Shown here: piece by piece, positions 18,326-25,314 of the stretch
Layout of the letters: every line of letters begins with the position of its first letter
Numbering within the stretch: the first letter of the stretch is position 1
NCBI RefSeq assembly: GCF_019654915.1
Contig: NZ_BPET01000003.1
Span: forward strand, 1-64,000
Reading direction: 5' to 3'
Source: Shewanella sp. MBTL60-007
GTDB taxonomy: Bacteria > Pseudomonadota > Gammaproteobacteria > Enterobacterales > Shewanellaceae
DNA length: 64,000 nt
The notes under the pieces: generated by a model
Database searches by the model: none
Seen by the model: the letters and a program-made list of their open reading frames with translations, nothing else
Told to the model about the DNA's origin: nothing
Program-made: the position numbers and the translations under genes

Positions 18326-18757
18326 ATGAGAACTCGCCAGATCCTCTGTCCAACCGACTTTTCAGAAACGGCATCACATGCCATGAGTTATGCCTTCGAG
18401 ATGGCCAATTTTTATAATGTGGGCGTGCGTCTATTACATGTGGTCGATAAGCCTTTTGGTGATAGGAATACTCGAGTGCTGTCGATGACTCCTGAAGAAT
18501 TAGCCGCCAGAATGGAAAAGCCCGCTGCAGAGAAGATGCAACAACTCATCGCCACTCTTGGGCAAAAACTCGAGGTTGAAGGCATTATTCGTCATGGACA
18601 TGCCGCCGAGCAGATCTTAGCGACCGCCAAAAATATGAAAGCGGGCATGATTGTGATGGCAAGCCATGGACGAACCGGGTTAGATCACCTGTTACATGCG
18701 AACATTGCTGAGAAAGTTGCCAATAAGGCGACCTGCCCAGTCTTGGTGGTAAAGTAA
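18326..18757 (+). CDS. Universal stress protein (UspA family), copy 1
   Basis: A 143-residue single Usp domain: ILCPTDFSETASHAMSYA at the N-terminus and MVIMASHGRTG-type and CPVLVVK ends. Cytoplasmic, generally linked to stress survival. The nucleotide-binding G-x2-G-x9-G-(S/T) motif is only partial: GRTG is present, but AE stands where GS/GT is expected. That suggests weak or absent ATP binding, as in UspA itself. Shine-Dalgarno GGGAAG precedes the ATG. A homologous gene follows 64 bases downstream. Confidence 0.92.
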   Translation: MRTRQILCPTDFSETASHAMSYAFEMANFYNVGVRLLHVVDKPFGDRNTRVLSMTPEELAARMEKPAAEKMQQLIATLGQKLEVEGIIRHGHAAEQILATAKNMKAGMIVMASHGRTGLDHLLHANIAEKVANKATCPVLVVK

Positions 18758-18821
18758 CTGCTAGGTAAAAATTAACCGCACACACTGACAAATTGCTTGG
18801 TTTTATTGATAGGGAGGGGTT

Positions 18822-19265
18822 ATGCGTACTCGCGATATCTTGTGTCCGATAGACTTTTCTGAGACATCGACTCATGCCTTAGGCTATGCCGTGGAAATGG
18901 CAAGCTTATACGGTGTCAATATCAGGTTATTAAATGTAGTCACTCTGCCTTATGTCGGGCCCGATTATGGCATTGTCATAGACAATCCTGCGGGACTGCT
19001 CAATGACTTCGAAACCATTGCCAACGATAAAATGAAGGCGATTGTTGCTGAGGTTAGAGAACAGATGCCCAAGGGGTTAATGGTCCATACCAACGTACGA
19101 ACGGGTAGCGTACTGGATCAAATTTTAGAAGAAGCCGATGAACTGAATGTAGGGATGATTGTAATCGCAAGCCAAGGCCTTACAGGCTTGTCTCATATGC
19201 TAACTCCTAACATCGCCGAATCGGTTGCTAATCAGGCTAAGTGCCCTGTGCTAGTCGTTAAGTAA
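18822..19265 (+). CDS. Universal stress protein (UspA family), copy 2
   Basis: A 147-residue Usp domain related to its upstream neighbour (shared start MRTR-ILCP-DFSET and end CPVLVVK). GLTG is present, but the later GS/GT of the ATP motif is AE, as in copy 1. A good Shine-Dalgarno (GGGAGGGG) precedes the ATG. The two genes look like an old tandem duplication. They sit between the acetyltransferase and a convergent LysR gene, with no obvious functional link to either. Confidence 0.92.
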   Translation: MRTRDILCPIDFSETSTHALGYAVEMASLYGVNIRLLNVVTLPYVGPDYGIVIDNPAGLLNDFETIANDKMKAIVAEVREQMPKGLMVHTNVRTGSVLDQILEEADELNVGMIVIASQGLTGLSHMLTPNIAESVANQAKCPVLVVK

Positions 19266-19352
19266 AATGAGATAAGTGAGATAAGTGATGACAAGCTAAT
19301 CCTGTGATTGAGCCGCTTATTGTGACTGAGCACCAACAGAGGCGATTTACGC

Positions 19353-20201
19353 CTAACCAGCCCTAAGTTGTGATGCTCTGCATACCGAAATAATCGCTGT
19401 GATAAGCGGCTCGCTGAGCCGACCACTGGTATATGCTAAGCCAATTTTCTTTATCAGCTCAATCCCCTCTATAGGTCGCAATACCAAGCCATCACTATGC
19501 TTTATCTCCTCCCAATCAGGTAGTAAGGCTAAGCCAACTCCGGCGCTCACCAGTGGCCAAGCATACTCTATGGTTCGGATATTGGCCCGGCTTTGAAACT
19601 GCACGCCTTTGCCAGCCATCGCCTGCTTTAACTTCTCTAGTGCATCACAGGGCGTGCGATTAATAAAAGCGATGCCATCAAGATCGCTAAGCGTGATAAC
19701 GGGTTTAGTGGAAAGCGGCCAACTCTTTGGTATCGCCAATTGGTATTTGTCTTGCCAGATTGGTAGAAACTCCTCACCGCTATTAACCGACTGAGATAGC
19801 ACCACCCTAGCATCGCAGGCTTCATCGGGATCCACCAGAGTCAGCTCTAAATTATCAATACGCTTCGATAAGTCGTTAAGCAAAGAACTCATGCGCTCGG
19901 CACCTAAGGATCGCATCAGCCCAAGCTTCAATGGGATCGGAATCGGTCCATCGCTAAACAGATGCAAAATAGCTTGCTCATTGTCACTCATCTCACGCGC
20001 CAAGGGATAGAGTTTATCGGCGGCAGAGGTGGGGCTTACCCCACCAGCATGACGGATAAATAGCTCGATATCGAGTAACTGCTCCAACTGTGAAATCGCG
20101 GCAGTGATTGAGGGCTGAGACACAAAACAGGCCTTTGCCGCAGCCGTGATACTGCCCAGCTCATAGACTGATTTAAAGTATTTCAATGATCTGAGTTTCA
20201 T
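19353..20201 (-). CDS. LysR-type transcriptional regulator
   Basis: A 282-residue LysR regulator. The N-terminal winged helix-turn-helix is clear (YFKSVYELGSITAAAKACF, VSQPSITAAISQLEQ, residues about 8-45). An effector domain follows (about 90-280). The C-terminus is slightly short for the family. It is transcribed away from the aminomutase/thiolase operon, 604 bases of repeat-rich spacer apart. LysR proteins often control the divergent operon, so it is a candidate regulator of that pathway, but the distance weakens this. Confidence 0.9.
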   Translation of the reverse strand: MKLRSLKYFKSVYELGSITAAAKACFVSQPSITAAISQLEQLLDIELFIRHAGGVSPTSAADKLYPLAREMSDNEQAILHLFSDGPIPIPLKLGLMRSLGAERMSSLLNDLSKRIDNLELTLVDPDEACDARVVLSQSVNSGEEFLPIWQDKYQLAIPKSWPLSTKPVITLSDLDGIAFINRTPCDALEKLKQAMAGKGVQFQSRANIRTIEYAWPLVSAGVGLALLPDWEEIKHSDGLVLRPIEGIELIKKIGLAYTSGRLSEPLITAIISVCRASQLRAG

Positions 20202-20239
20202 TAAACATCCTATTCAATCGCCGCTAAACTTTTCCTTGC

Positions 20240-20340
20240 TTTTAAAGAAGGAACTAGATCCTAGGGCGCTTCGCTGCGAGGGCGGGCTGCGCCCTGCTAG
20301 GAAAATCAAAAACTAGACGGGCTAAAGCCCGACCTACAAC
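20240..20340. repeat. 101-bp intergenic repeat, copy 1
   Basis: Starts TTTTAAAGAAGGAACTAGAT and ends CCCGACCTACAAC. It contains a CCTAG...CTAGG arm pair enclosing GGGCGGGCTGCGCCC, then the short palindrome CGGGCTAAAGCCCG. The second part resembles REP-type extragenic elements common in gammaproteobacteria. It is repeated with few changes at 20395-20495. Confidence 0.85.
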
Positions 20341-20394
20341 AATCACCACTAATCTATTTTACTTTACGCCTAAGCCTTACCGTCTCAGCTTTCC

Positions 20395-20495
20395 TTTTAA
20401 AGAAGGTACTAGATCCTAGGACGCTTCGCTGCGAGGGCGGGCTGCGCCCTGCTAGGAAAAGCAAAAGCCTGACGGGCTAAAGCCCGACCTACAAC
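20395..20495. repeat. 101-bp intergenic repeat, copy 2
   Basis: Near-identical to 20240-20340, in direct orientation and with the same length, separated from it by 54 unique bases. It carries the same CCTAG/CTAGG-flanked hairpin and the CGGGCTAAAGCCCG palindrome. Confidence 0.85.
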
Positions 20496-20540
20496 AGCCA
20501 CTGCTTTCCTGCTTTTCCCGTCTTTTCTTTCCCTGCTTTC

Positions 20541-20641
20541 CCTAGTACCTGTTTTTCCTAGTACCTAGGGCCTTTATTAGCTTTTCCTGCTTTTCCTAGT
20601 ACCTGCTTTTCCTAGTACCTAGGGCCTTTATTAGCTTTTCC
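20541..20641. repeat. 54-bp tandem repeat, about two units
   Basis: Unit 1 (20541-20594) and unit 2 (20595-20641 before divergence) share CCTAGTACCTG, then TTTTCCTAGTACCTAGGG and CCTTTATTAGCTTTTCC. Each unit contains two copies of a shorter TTTTCCTAGTACCT element. Upstream bases 20505-20540 look like degenerate versions. No protein is encoded. The palindromic core CCTAGTACCTAGG could fold. Confidence 0.75.
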
Positions 20642-20756
20642 AGTCTACGCACACTTAACTATGACCTCAACATCTAGCTATAGCCTTTTCCTATACCCCA
20701 CATAAAAAGATAGTATTTTTGCTATACCCACAAAATCTATATGGTTAACAAGATGA

Positions 20757-20769
20757 GTCAAATTTTGAC
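20757..20769. promoter_or_regulatory. Dyad GTCAAATTTTGAC, candidate operator
   Basis: A 6-base inverted repeat around a central T, 37 bases before the aminomutase start. It could bind a regulator of the operon. There is no family-level match, so this is a low-confidence call. Confidence 0.3.
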
Positions 20770-20805
20770 CGATTTCGACACTTTAGAATAGATAGGACAA
20801 TAATA

Positions 20806-22476
20806 ATGAGCACTCAATCCCCTACCGAGCAGGTTTTGGTAACTTCATCCTCTGTACTCTCAGCAACTTCTGCAACTTCTGCACCTTCTGCACCTTCTGC
20901 ACCAGCAAAGCATCTGGTTGTTAACCGTGACGCTCGCGACCGCACCATGGCACGTTACGGCTATAGCGATGAAACGACTAAGATTATTGATAGTGAAAAT
21001 CTACTGCCAACTGGACTACTGAGCCGCTTGCACGCATCCTATCCACAGCACTCAGGTCTACTAGAGTGCCGTGAATTTCTGTTTACCGATAAAGAACACT
21101 ACTCCGGTCTATCGGGCTTTCGTGAGGTGTGCGCCATCCTTAACAAGAATGGCATAGACATCGGCCATATCGATGAACGTGAATTTTTCGTTGAAGTCTA
21201 TCGCTTCCTCGCCACCCGCCACTCATTAAACAGCATTAACTGGGACGATTACCCAACAGACTCTGTATTTCAGTTGGTTTTCCCACAACTAGGAATGATC
21301 AATCCACAGACCACCCAAGCCTATATCGATGCCAAGGATGCTAAGGCGCGCACCCAAGTCGCCATTGAGTATATGGAGAAGACTAATCCCCATGACGGAA
21401 ATCAACAACTCAATAAGCCTTGGTTTGTGAACGATGAGGGCGTACTAGAGTTTCTCGACGGCAGTCAGCACAAGTACCCTCAATGCCAGCTAGTCTTCGA
21501 TAAGACCACCCAAAACTGCTTCTCTTTTTGCACCTACTGTTTCCGTCATGCTCAAGTGCGCGGCGATGAAGATATGTTTATTCAAAAAGATATCGCCCAG
21601 CTGCATGAGTACTTAAGACGTCATAAAGAGGTGACCGATATTCTAATCACTGGCGGCGATGGTGGTTACATGCCTATGAGTCGCTTAAAGCAATATGTGA
21701 TGCCACTGATTGAAGACCCATCGCTACTACATGTAAAAAATGTGCGCTTAGCGACCCGAGCACTGACTTTCCAACCGGAGATCGTACTCACCGAGAAATA
21801 CGAGCCGATGCTTGAGCTATTCGATACCATGCGTGATAACGGCGTTCAGCTTGCGTTGATGGCCCACTTCTCGACCCCGAGAGAGCTACTTAACCCAAGC
21901 ACGCTGGCGGCGATCCGTCGCCTTCAAAATCATGGAGTGAATATTCGCAGCCAAAGCCCAATGATGAACCATATTAGCTTGTTTATGGATGACAAAGGTG
22001 ACGTTGACGTGGAGCGCTCATCACAAAGCTGGATCGATCTTTCCAATATTCTTGGCATGCTCTGTATAGGTTTCCACTCTATGTACTGTGCCCGCCCCAC
22101 AGGCGAACATCACTACTACACCGCCCCACTGGCGGATATGAGCAAGATTTTCAATCGGATCTATCGCTCATTGGCGTCGATTAACCGTCCATCTCGTCAT
22201 ATCTCGATGACAATTTCAGCGGGTAAGCTGGCTATCTTAGGCACTGCTATCGTTAATGGTGAGAAATGCTTTGCACTGCAATTTACCGAGGCGAGAAACA
22301 TGGAGTGGATGGATCGGGTTATCTTGGCTAAATATGATGAGAAAGAGAACAAGATCGATTGTCTAACCCCTTATGACACAGACAAATTCTTCTTCGAAGA
22401 TGAGCTGAAAGAGATCGAGACTCAGCTTGCCGATGCACTACAGCAAAGACTCGTAGGAGCAGAAGATGATCAATAA
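20806..22476 (+). CDS. KamA-family radical SAM amino-acid 2,3-aminomutase, substrate unknown
   Basis: A 556-residue relative of lysine 2,3-aminomutase (KamA), longer than the usual 410-470. Residues 1-35 are low-complexity Ser/Ala/Thr/Pro. The radical SAM cysteines are Cys238, Cys242 and Cys245 (CFSFCTYC), followed by Arg247, equivalent to the carboxylate-binding Arg134 of the clostridial enzyme. GGD at 283-285, AHFSTPREL, IRSQSP and the PLP lysine Lys474 (SAGK) are retained. By eye, the two aspartates that bind the lysine side-chain amine (Asp293, Asp330) are replaced: CAR at 428-430 stands for CDL, and no Asp precedes SAGK. So it probably moves an amino group from C2 to C3 of a different amino acid. 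It is first in a five-gene operon. It is not EpmB, which is shorter and lacks this context. Confidence 0.85.
   Translation: MSTQSPTEQVLVTSSSVLSATSATSAPSAPSAPAKHLVVNRDARDRTMARYGYSDETTKIIDSENLLPTGLLSRLHASYPQHSGLLECREFLFTDKEHYSGLSGFREVCAILNKNGIDIGHIDEREFFVEVYRFLATRHSLNSINWDDYPTDSVFQLVFPQLGMINPQTTQAYIDAKDAKARTQVAIEYMEKTNPHDGNQQLNKPWFVNDEGVLEFLDGSQHKYPQCQLVFDKTTQNCFSFCTYCFRHAQVRGDEDMFIQKDIAQLHEYLRRHKEVTDILITGGDGGYMPMSRLKQYVMPLIEDPSLLHVKNVRLATRALTFQPEIVLTEKYEPMLELFDTMRDNGVQLALMAHFSTPRELLNPSTLAAIRRLQNHGVNIRSQSPMMNHISLFMDDKGDVDVERSSQSWIDLSNILGMLCIGFHSMYCARPTGEHHYYTAPLADMSKIFNRIYRSLASINRPSRHISMTISAGKLAILGTAIVNGEKCFALQFTEARNMEWMDRVILAKYDEKENKIDCLTPYDTDKFFFEDELKEIETQLADALQQRLVGAEDDQ
20863..20898 (+). 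repeat. Four 9-bp tandem repeats inside the aminomutase gene
   Basis: Units GCAACTTCT (two) and GCACCTTCT (two) run in frame and encode Ala-Thr-Ser / Ala-Pro-Ser. Loss or gain of units would keep frame and change only the linker length. Confidence 0.85.
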
Positions 22477-23176
22477 ACTGATGGCAACGCCAGCCCAGAC
22501 AGTCGCCGATATCTTCGATGGCGCCACCGTGATGATTGGTGGGTTTGGCGAGTCCGGTAGCCCAATTGAGCTTATCCATGCCCTAATCGATCATGGCGCT
22601 AAAAATCTGACCGTTATCAATAACAACACTGGCAGCGGCCATGTTGGTTTAGCGGCGCTGATTGAAAACGGTCAAGTGGGCAAGATGATCTGCTCATTTC
22701 CCCGTACGGCCAACTCGACGGTATTTCCAGATCTCTACCGCGCGGGCAAGATTGAGCTTGAACTGGTACCTCAGGGCACACTTGCCGAGCGCATTCGAGC
22801 AGGCGGCGCTGGCATTCCAGCTTTTTACACCGCTACCTCGGTAGGAACGCCGCTAGCCGATGGCAAGAAGCATGAAGTATTCGATGGCCGCGAGTATGTG
22901 CAGGAGCTTGGGCTTAAGGCCGACTTTGCTCTTATCAAATCGCTGCAAGCGGATCGTCTAGGTAATCTGCGCTACAACAAGACCGCACGCAACTTCGCCC
23001 CCATTATGGCGATGGCCGCCAACTGCACCATAGTGCAATCACAAGAGTATCTAGAGGCTGGCGCTATCGATCCCGAAATCGTGGTGACACCGGGCATTTT
23101 TGTCGATCGTATCGTCACAGTGAAGCAACCAGCCCAAGAGTCAAAGCTTGTCGCCGCAGGAGTAAGCTACCCATGA
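22466..23176 (+). CDS. CoA-transferase subunit A, PcaI-like (3-oxoacid type)
   Basis: A 236-residue alpha subunit of a family I CoA transferase. Motifs: VMIGGFGESGSPIELI, NNNTGSGHVGLAALI, CSFPRTANS, RAGKIELELVPQGTLAERI, and FAPIMAMAA towards the C-terminus. It resembles PcaI (3-oxoadipate CoA-transferase) along its whole length, though AtoD/ScoA types are related. Its ATG overlaps the aminomutase end by 11 bases and its stop overlaps subunit B by 4, so the genes are translationally coupled. Predicted role: move CoA from succinyl-CoA or acetyl-CoA to a beta-keto acid. Confidence 0.92.
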   Translation: MINKLMATPAQTVADIFDGATVMIGGFGESGSPIELIHALIDHGAKNLTVINNNTGSGHVGLAALIENGQVGKMICSFPRTANSTVFPDLYRAGKIELELVPQGTLAERIRAGGAGIPAFYTATSVGTPLADGKKHEVFDGREYVQELGLKADFALIKSLQADRLGNLRYNKTARNFAPIMAMAANCTIVQSQEYLEAGAIDPEIVVTPGIFVDRIVTVKQPAQESKLVAAGVSYP

Positions 23177-23853
23177 ACAGCCCAGTAACTAATAGCAAAC
23201 GTGAGCAAAAACAAACAATAGGCTGGAGCCGCGAGCAGATGGCGCAAAAAGCGGCGCAGGATATTCCCGATGGAGCCTATGTCAACTTAGGCATTGGGAT
23301 CCCCGAAAAAGTTGCCCGTTATGTGCCAAAAGGCCGTGAGGTGATCTACCACACCGAAAATGGCCTACTGGGTATGGGGCCAACGCCGAATGACGATGAT
23401 ATTGACTTTGAGCTGATCAATGCGGGTAAGAAGCCAGTGTCGGCAATTGCTGGTGCGGCTTACTTTCACCACGCCGACAGCTTCGCCATGATCCGCGGTA
23501 AGCATATCGATATCTGCGTATTAGGTGCCATGCAGGTGTCGCAAAAAGGCGACCTTGCCAACTGGTCGACGGGTGCGGCCGATGCCATTCCTGCCGTGGG
23601 CGGCGCAATGGATCTGGTTGCAGGTGTGAAGACCATCTTTGTGATCACTCAGCACACCACTAAACAGGGTGATGCCAAACTTTTAGCAAACTGCAGCTAT
23701 CCTCTGACGGGGCAAGGCGTTGTAAGCCGCATCTATACCGACCTTGCGGTGATAAAGGTAACAGAACGGGGCTTTGAGCTTGTCGAGCTGGCACCGGGTG
23801 TCGATTTCGATTATGTGCAGCAACGCACCGCCTGTGAGCTAATTCGCCCTTAA
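23173..23853 (+). CDS. CoA-transferase subunit B, PcaJ-like
   Basis: A 226-residue beta subunit. The catalytic Glu62 lies in TENGLLGMGP. Family blocks follow: LINAGKKPVSAIAGAAYFHH, KGDLANWSTGA, AIPAVGGAMDL and SRIYTDLAVIKV. It resembles PcaJ closely in these blocks. It forms the active heteromer with subunit A. The 4-base overlap with A and the shared operon support 1:1 synthesis. Alternative substrates such as acetoacetate cannot be excluded from sequence. Confidence 0.92.
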   Translation: MNSPVTNSKREQKQTIGWSREQMAQKAAQDIPDGAYVNLGIGIPEKVARYVPKGREVIYHTENGLLGMGPTPNDDDIDFELINAGKKPVSAIAGAAYFHHADSFAMIRGKHIDICVLGAMQVSQKGDLANWSTGAADAIPAVGGAMDLVAGVKTIFVITQHTTKQGDAKLLANCSYPLTGQGVVSRIYTDLAVIKVTERGFELVELAPGVDFDYVQQRTACELIRP

Positions 23854-23911
23854 GCCGTTACTAGCTAACGGTTTAAGCAGAAAAGTCTAAAAGTGCTGAA
23901 ATGGAATTAAG

Positions 23912-25306
23912 ATGATGTCAGCTTTTAAACAAGAAAATGATGAAAACAACAGCCCCAGTGAGACTGGGGCTGACCGCAGTGCCCTGCTCTACCAAAAGGC
24001 CTTAAGCCTTATGCCCGGTGGTTGTAGCCGAAATACCGTGCTGCGCAGGCCAAATCCACTCTATGCACAGTCGGCTGCTGGATGTTTCGTAACCGATATC
24101 GAGGGCACACGACGGGTCGATTTTGCCAACAATATGGCAGCGTTGATCCATGGTCACGCCCATCCAGAGATAGTGACTCAGGTAACCGAGCAACTACAAA
24201 AAGGCAGTGCGTTCACTCTGGCAACCGAAGCCGAGATCGACTATGCCGAGCATCTGTGTAGCCGTAACACTGGCTTTGACAAAATTCGTTTCGTCAACTC
24301 AGGTACAGAGGCGGTAATGAGCTGTCTCAAGGCATCGCGCGCCTATACGGGGCGCGCCAAGATAGCCAAGGTCGAAGGCGCCTACCATGGACTCTATGAC
24401 TATGCTGAAGTGAGCCAGACCGCATCACCAAGCAACTGGGGAGAGGTATCGAAGCCCAATAGCGTGCCTGTTGCCTTTGGTACGCCCCAAGCGGCACTCG
24501 ATGATGTAGTTGTGATCCCCTTTAATGATCCCCCCCGCGCCATAGCCATCTTAAATAAACATAAAGATGAGCTTGCCTGTGTGTTGGTAGACCTGCTGCC
24601 TCACCGAGTAGGACTGATCCCCGCATCGACAGAGTTTGTTATTGCGCTTAGAGAATGGACCGAAAACAACGGCGCTTTACTGGTGTTTGATGAGGTGATC
24701 ACCTTCCGTAATGGTTATGGTGGCGCCCAAGATAACTATCCTGTCACGCCGGATCTCACCGCCATGGGCAAGATGATTGGCGGCGGCTTTCCCGTCGGTG
24801 CCCTAGCTGGGAACAGCGAGGTAATGGATGTGATGAATCCCTTAAACGATAAGGTGCTGTTTCCTCATTCAGGTACCTTCTCTGCCAACCCCGTTACCAT
24901 GGTGGCAGGCCTAAGTGCCATGAAGTTATTTGACCGTGAGGCCGTATTTAGACTCAACGCGCAAGGTGATAGGCTCAGAGCCAAGATCAGTGATGTGATA
25001 GCGCAGGCCGATGTGCCAGCGTGTGTCACAGGCACAGGCTCTATGTTCCGCATCCATATGAAAGCAACGCCGCCCACGAACTACCGCGATGCCTATGCAT
25101 CGCCTCAAGAGGCGAAGCTAATGACGGCGCTAGTAGATCATCTTTTTGATAACGGCTTTATGATGATTAACACCTGCTCTGGCACCCTATCGACGGTAAT
25201 GACAGACAGAGAATTAAGCCATTTTGCCGAAGTCTTACTTGCAGGCCTTAACAGGCTAAAGCCGCAGTTCGATGCCCTTAAACCTTCAACGACAATAACC
25301 GAATAG
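23912..25306 (+). CDS. Class III PLP aminotransferase (glutamate-1-semialdehyde-aminomutase-like)
   Basis: A 464-residue class III aminotransferase. PLP residues are visible: Asp260 in LLVFDEVIT and Lys287 in TAMGKMIGGGFPVGA; VNSGTEAVMSCLKASRAYTGR binds phosphate. It looks like glutamate-1-semialdehyde aminomutase (HemL) but has an N-terminal extension and PGGCSRNT instead of the HemL-type PGGVNSPV. Known beta-amino-acid transaminases belong to this same branch. With an aminomutase upstream and a CoA transferase and thiolase around it, turning a beta-amino acid into a beta-keto acid is the natural role. It starts 58 bases after subunit B. Confidence 0.85.
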   Translation: MMSAFKQENDENNSPSETGADRSALLYQKALSLMPGGCSRNTVLRRPNPLYAQSAAGCFVTDIEGTRRVDFANNMAALIHGHAHPEIVTQVTEQLQKGSAFTLATEAEIDYAEHLCSRNTGFDKIRFVNSGTEAVMSCLKASRAYTGRAKIAKVEGAYHGLYDYAEVSQTASPSNWGEVSKPNSVPVAFGTPQAALDDVVVIPFNDPPRAIAILNKHKDELACVLVDLLPHRVGLIPASTEFVIALREWTENNGALLVFDEVITFRNGYGGAQDNYPVTPDLTAMGKMIGGGFPVGALAGNSEVMDVMNPLNDKVLFPHSGTFSANPVTMVAGLSAMKLFDREAVFRLNAQGDRLRAKISDVIAQADVPACVTGTGSMFRIHMKATPPTNYRDAYASPQEAKLMTALVDHLFDNGFMMINTCSGTLSTVMTDRELSHFAEVLLAGLNRLKPQFDALKPSTTITE

Positions 25307-25314
25307 GAACGACT

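Larger units (their letters stand above)
20202..20805. other. 604-base repeat-rich spacer upstream of the aminomutase operon
   Basis: Between divergent LysR and aminomutase genes. It holds two 101-bp repeats and a 54-bp tandem array, then about 160 bases of AT-rich promoter DNA. In the latter, ATAGTATTTTTGCTAT (near 20711-20725) and GTCAAATTTTGAC (20757-20769) are dyads that could be operators. A GATAGGA Shine-Dalgarno-like stretch precedes the ATG at 20806. Confidence 0.6.

Noticed and set aside
20806-22476. EpmB (elongation factor P lysine aminomutase)
   Set aside because: The protein is over 200 residues longer than EpmB and sits in a catabolic-type operon without efp or epmA.
23854-23874. 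CCGTTA-N5-TAACGG hairpin as a terminator inside the operon
   Set aside because: Six base pairs and no T-run; the next gene starts 58 bases later in the same direction, so termination is unlikely.
23912-25306. HemL, glutamate-1-semialdehyde aminomutase for heme synthesis
   Set aside because: Operon context, N-terminal extension and the different PGGCSRN loop argue for a catabolic transaminase.
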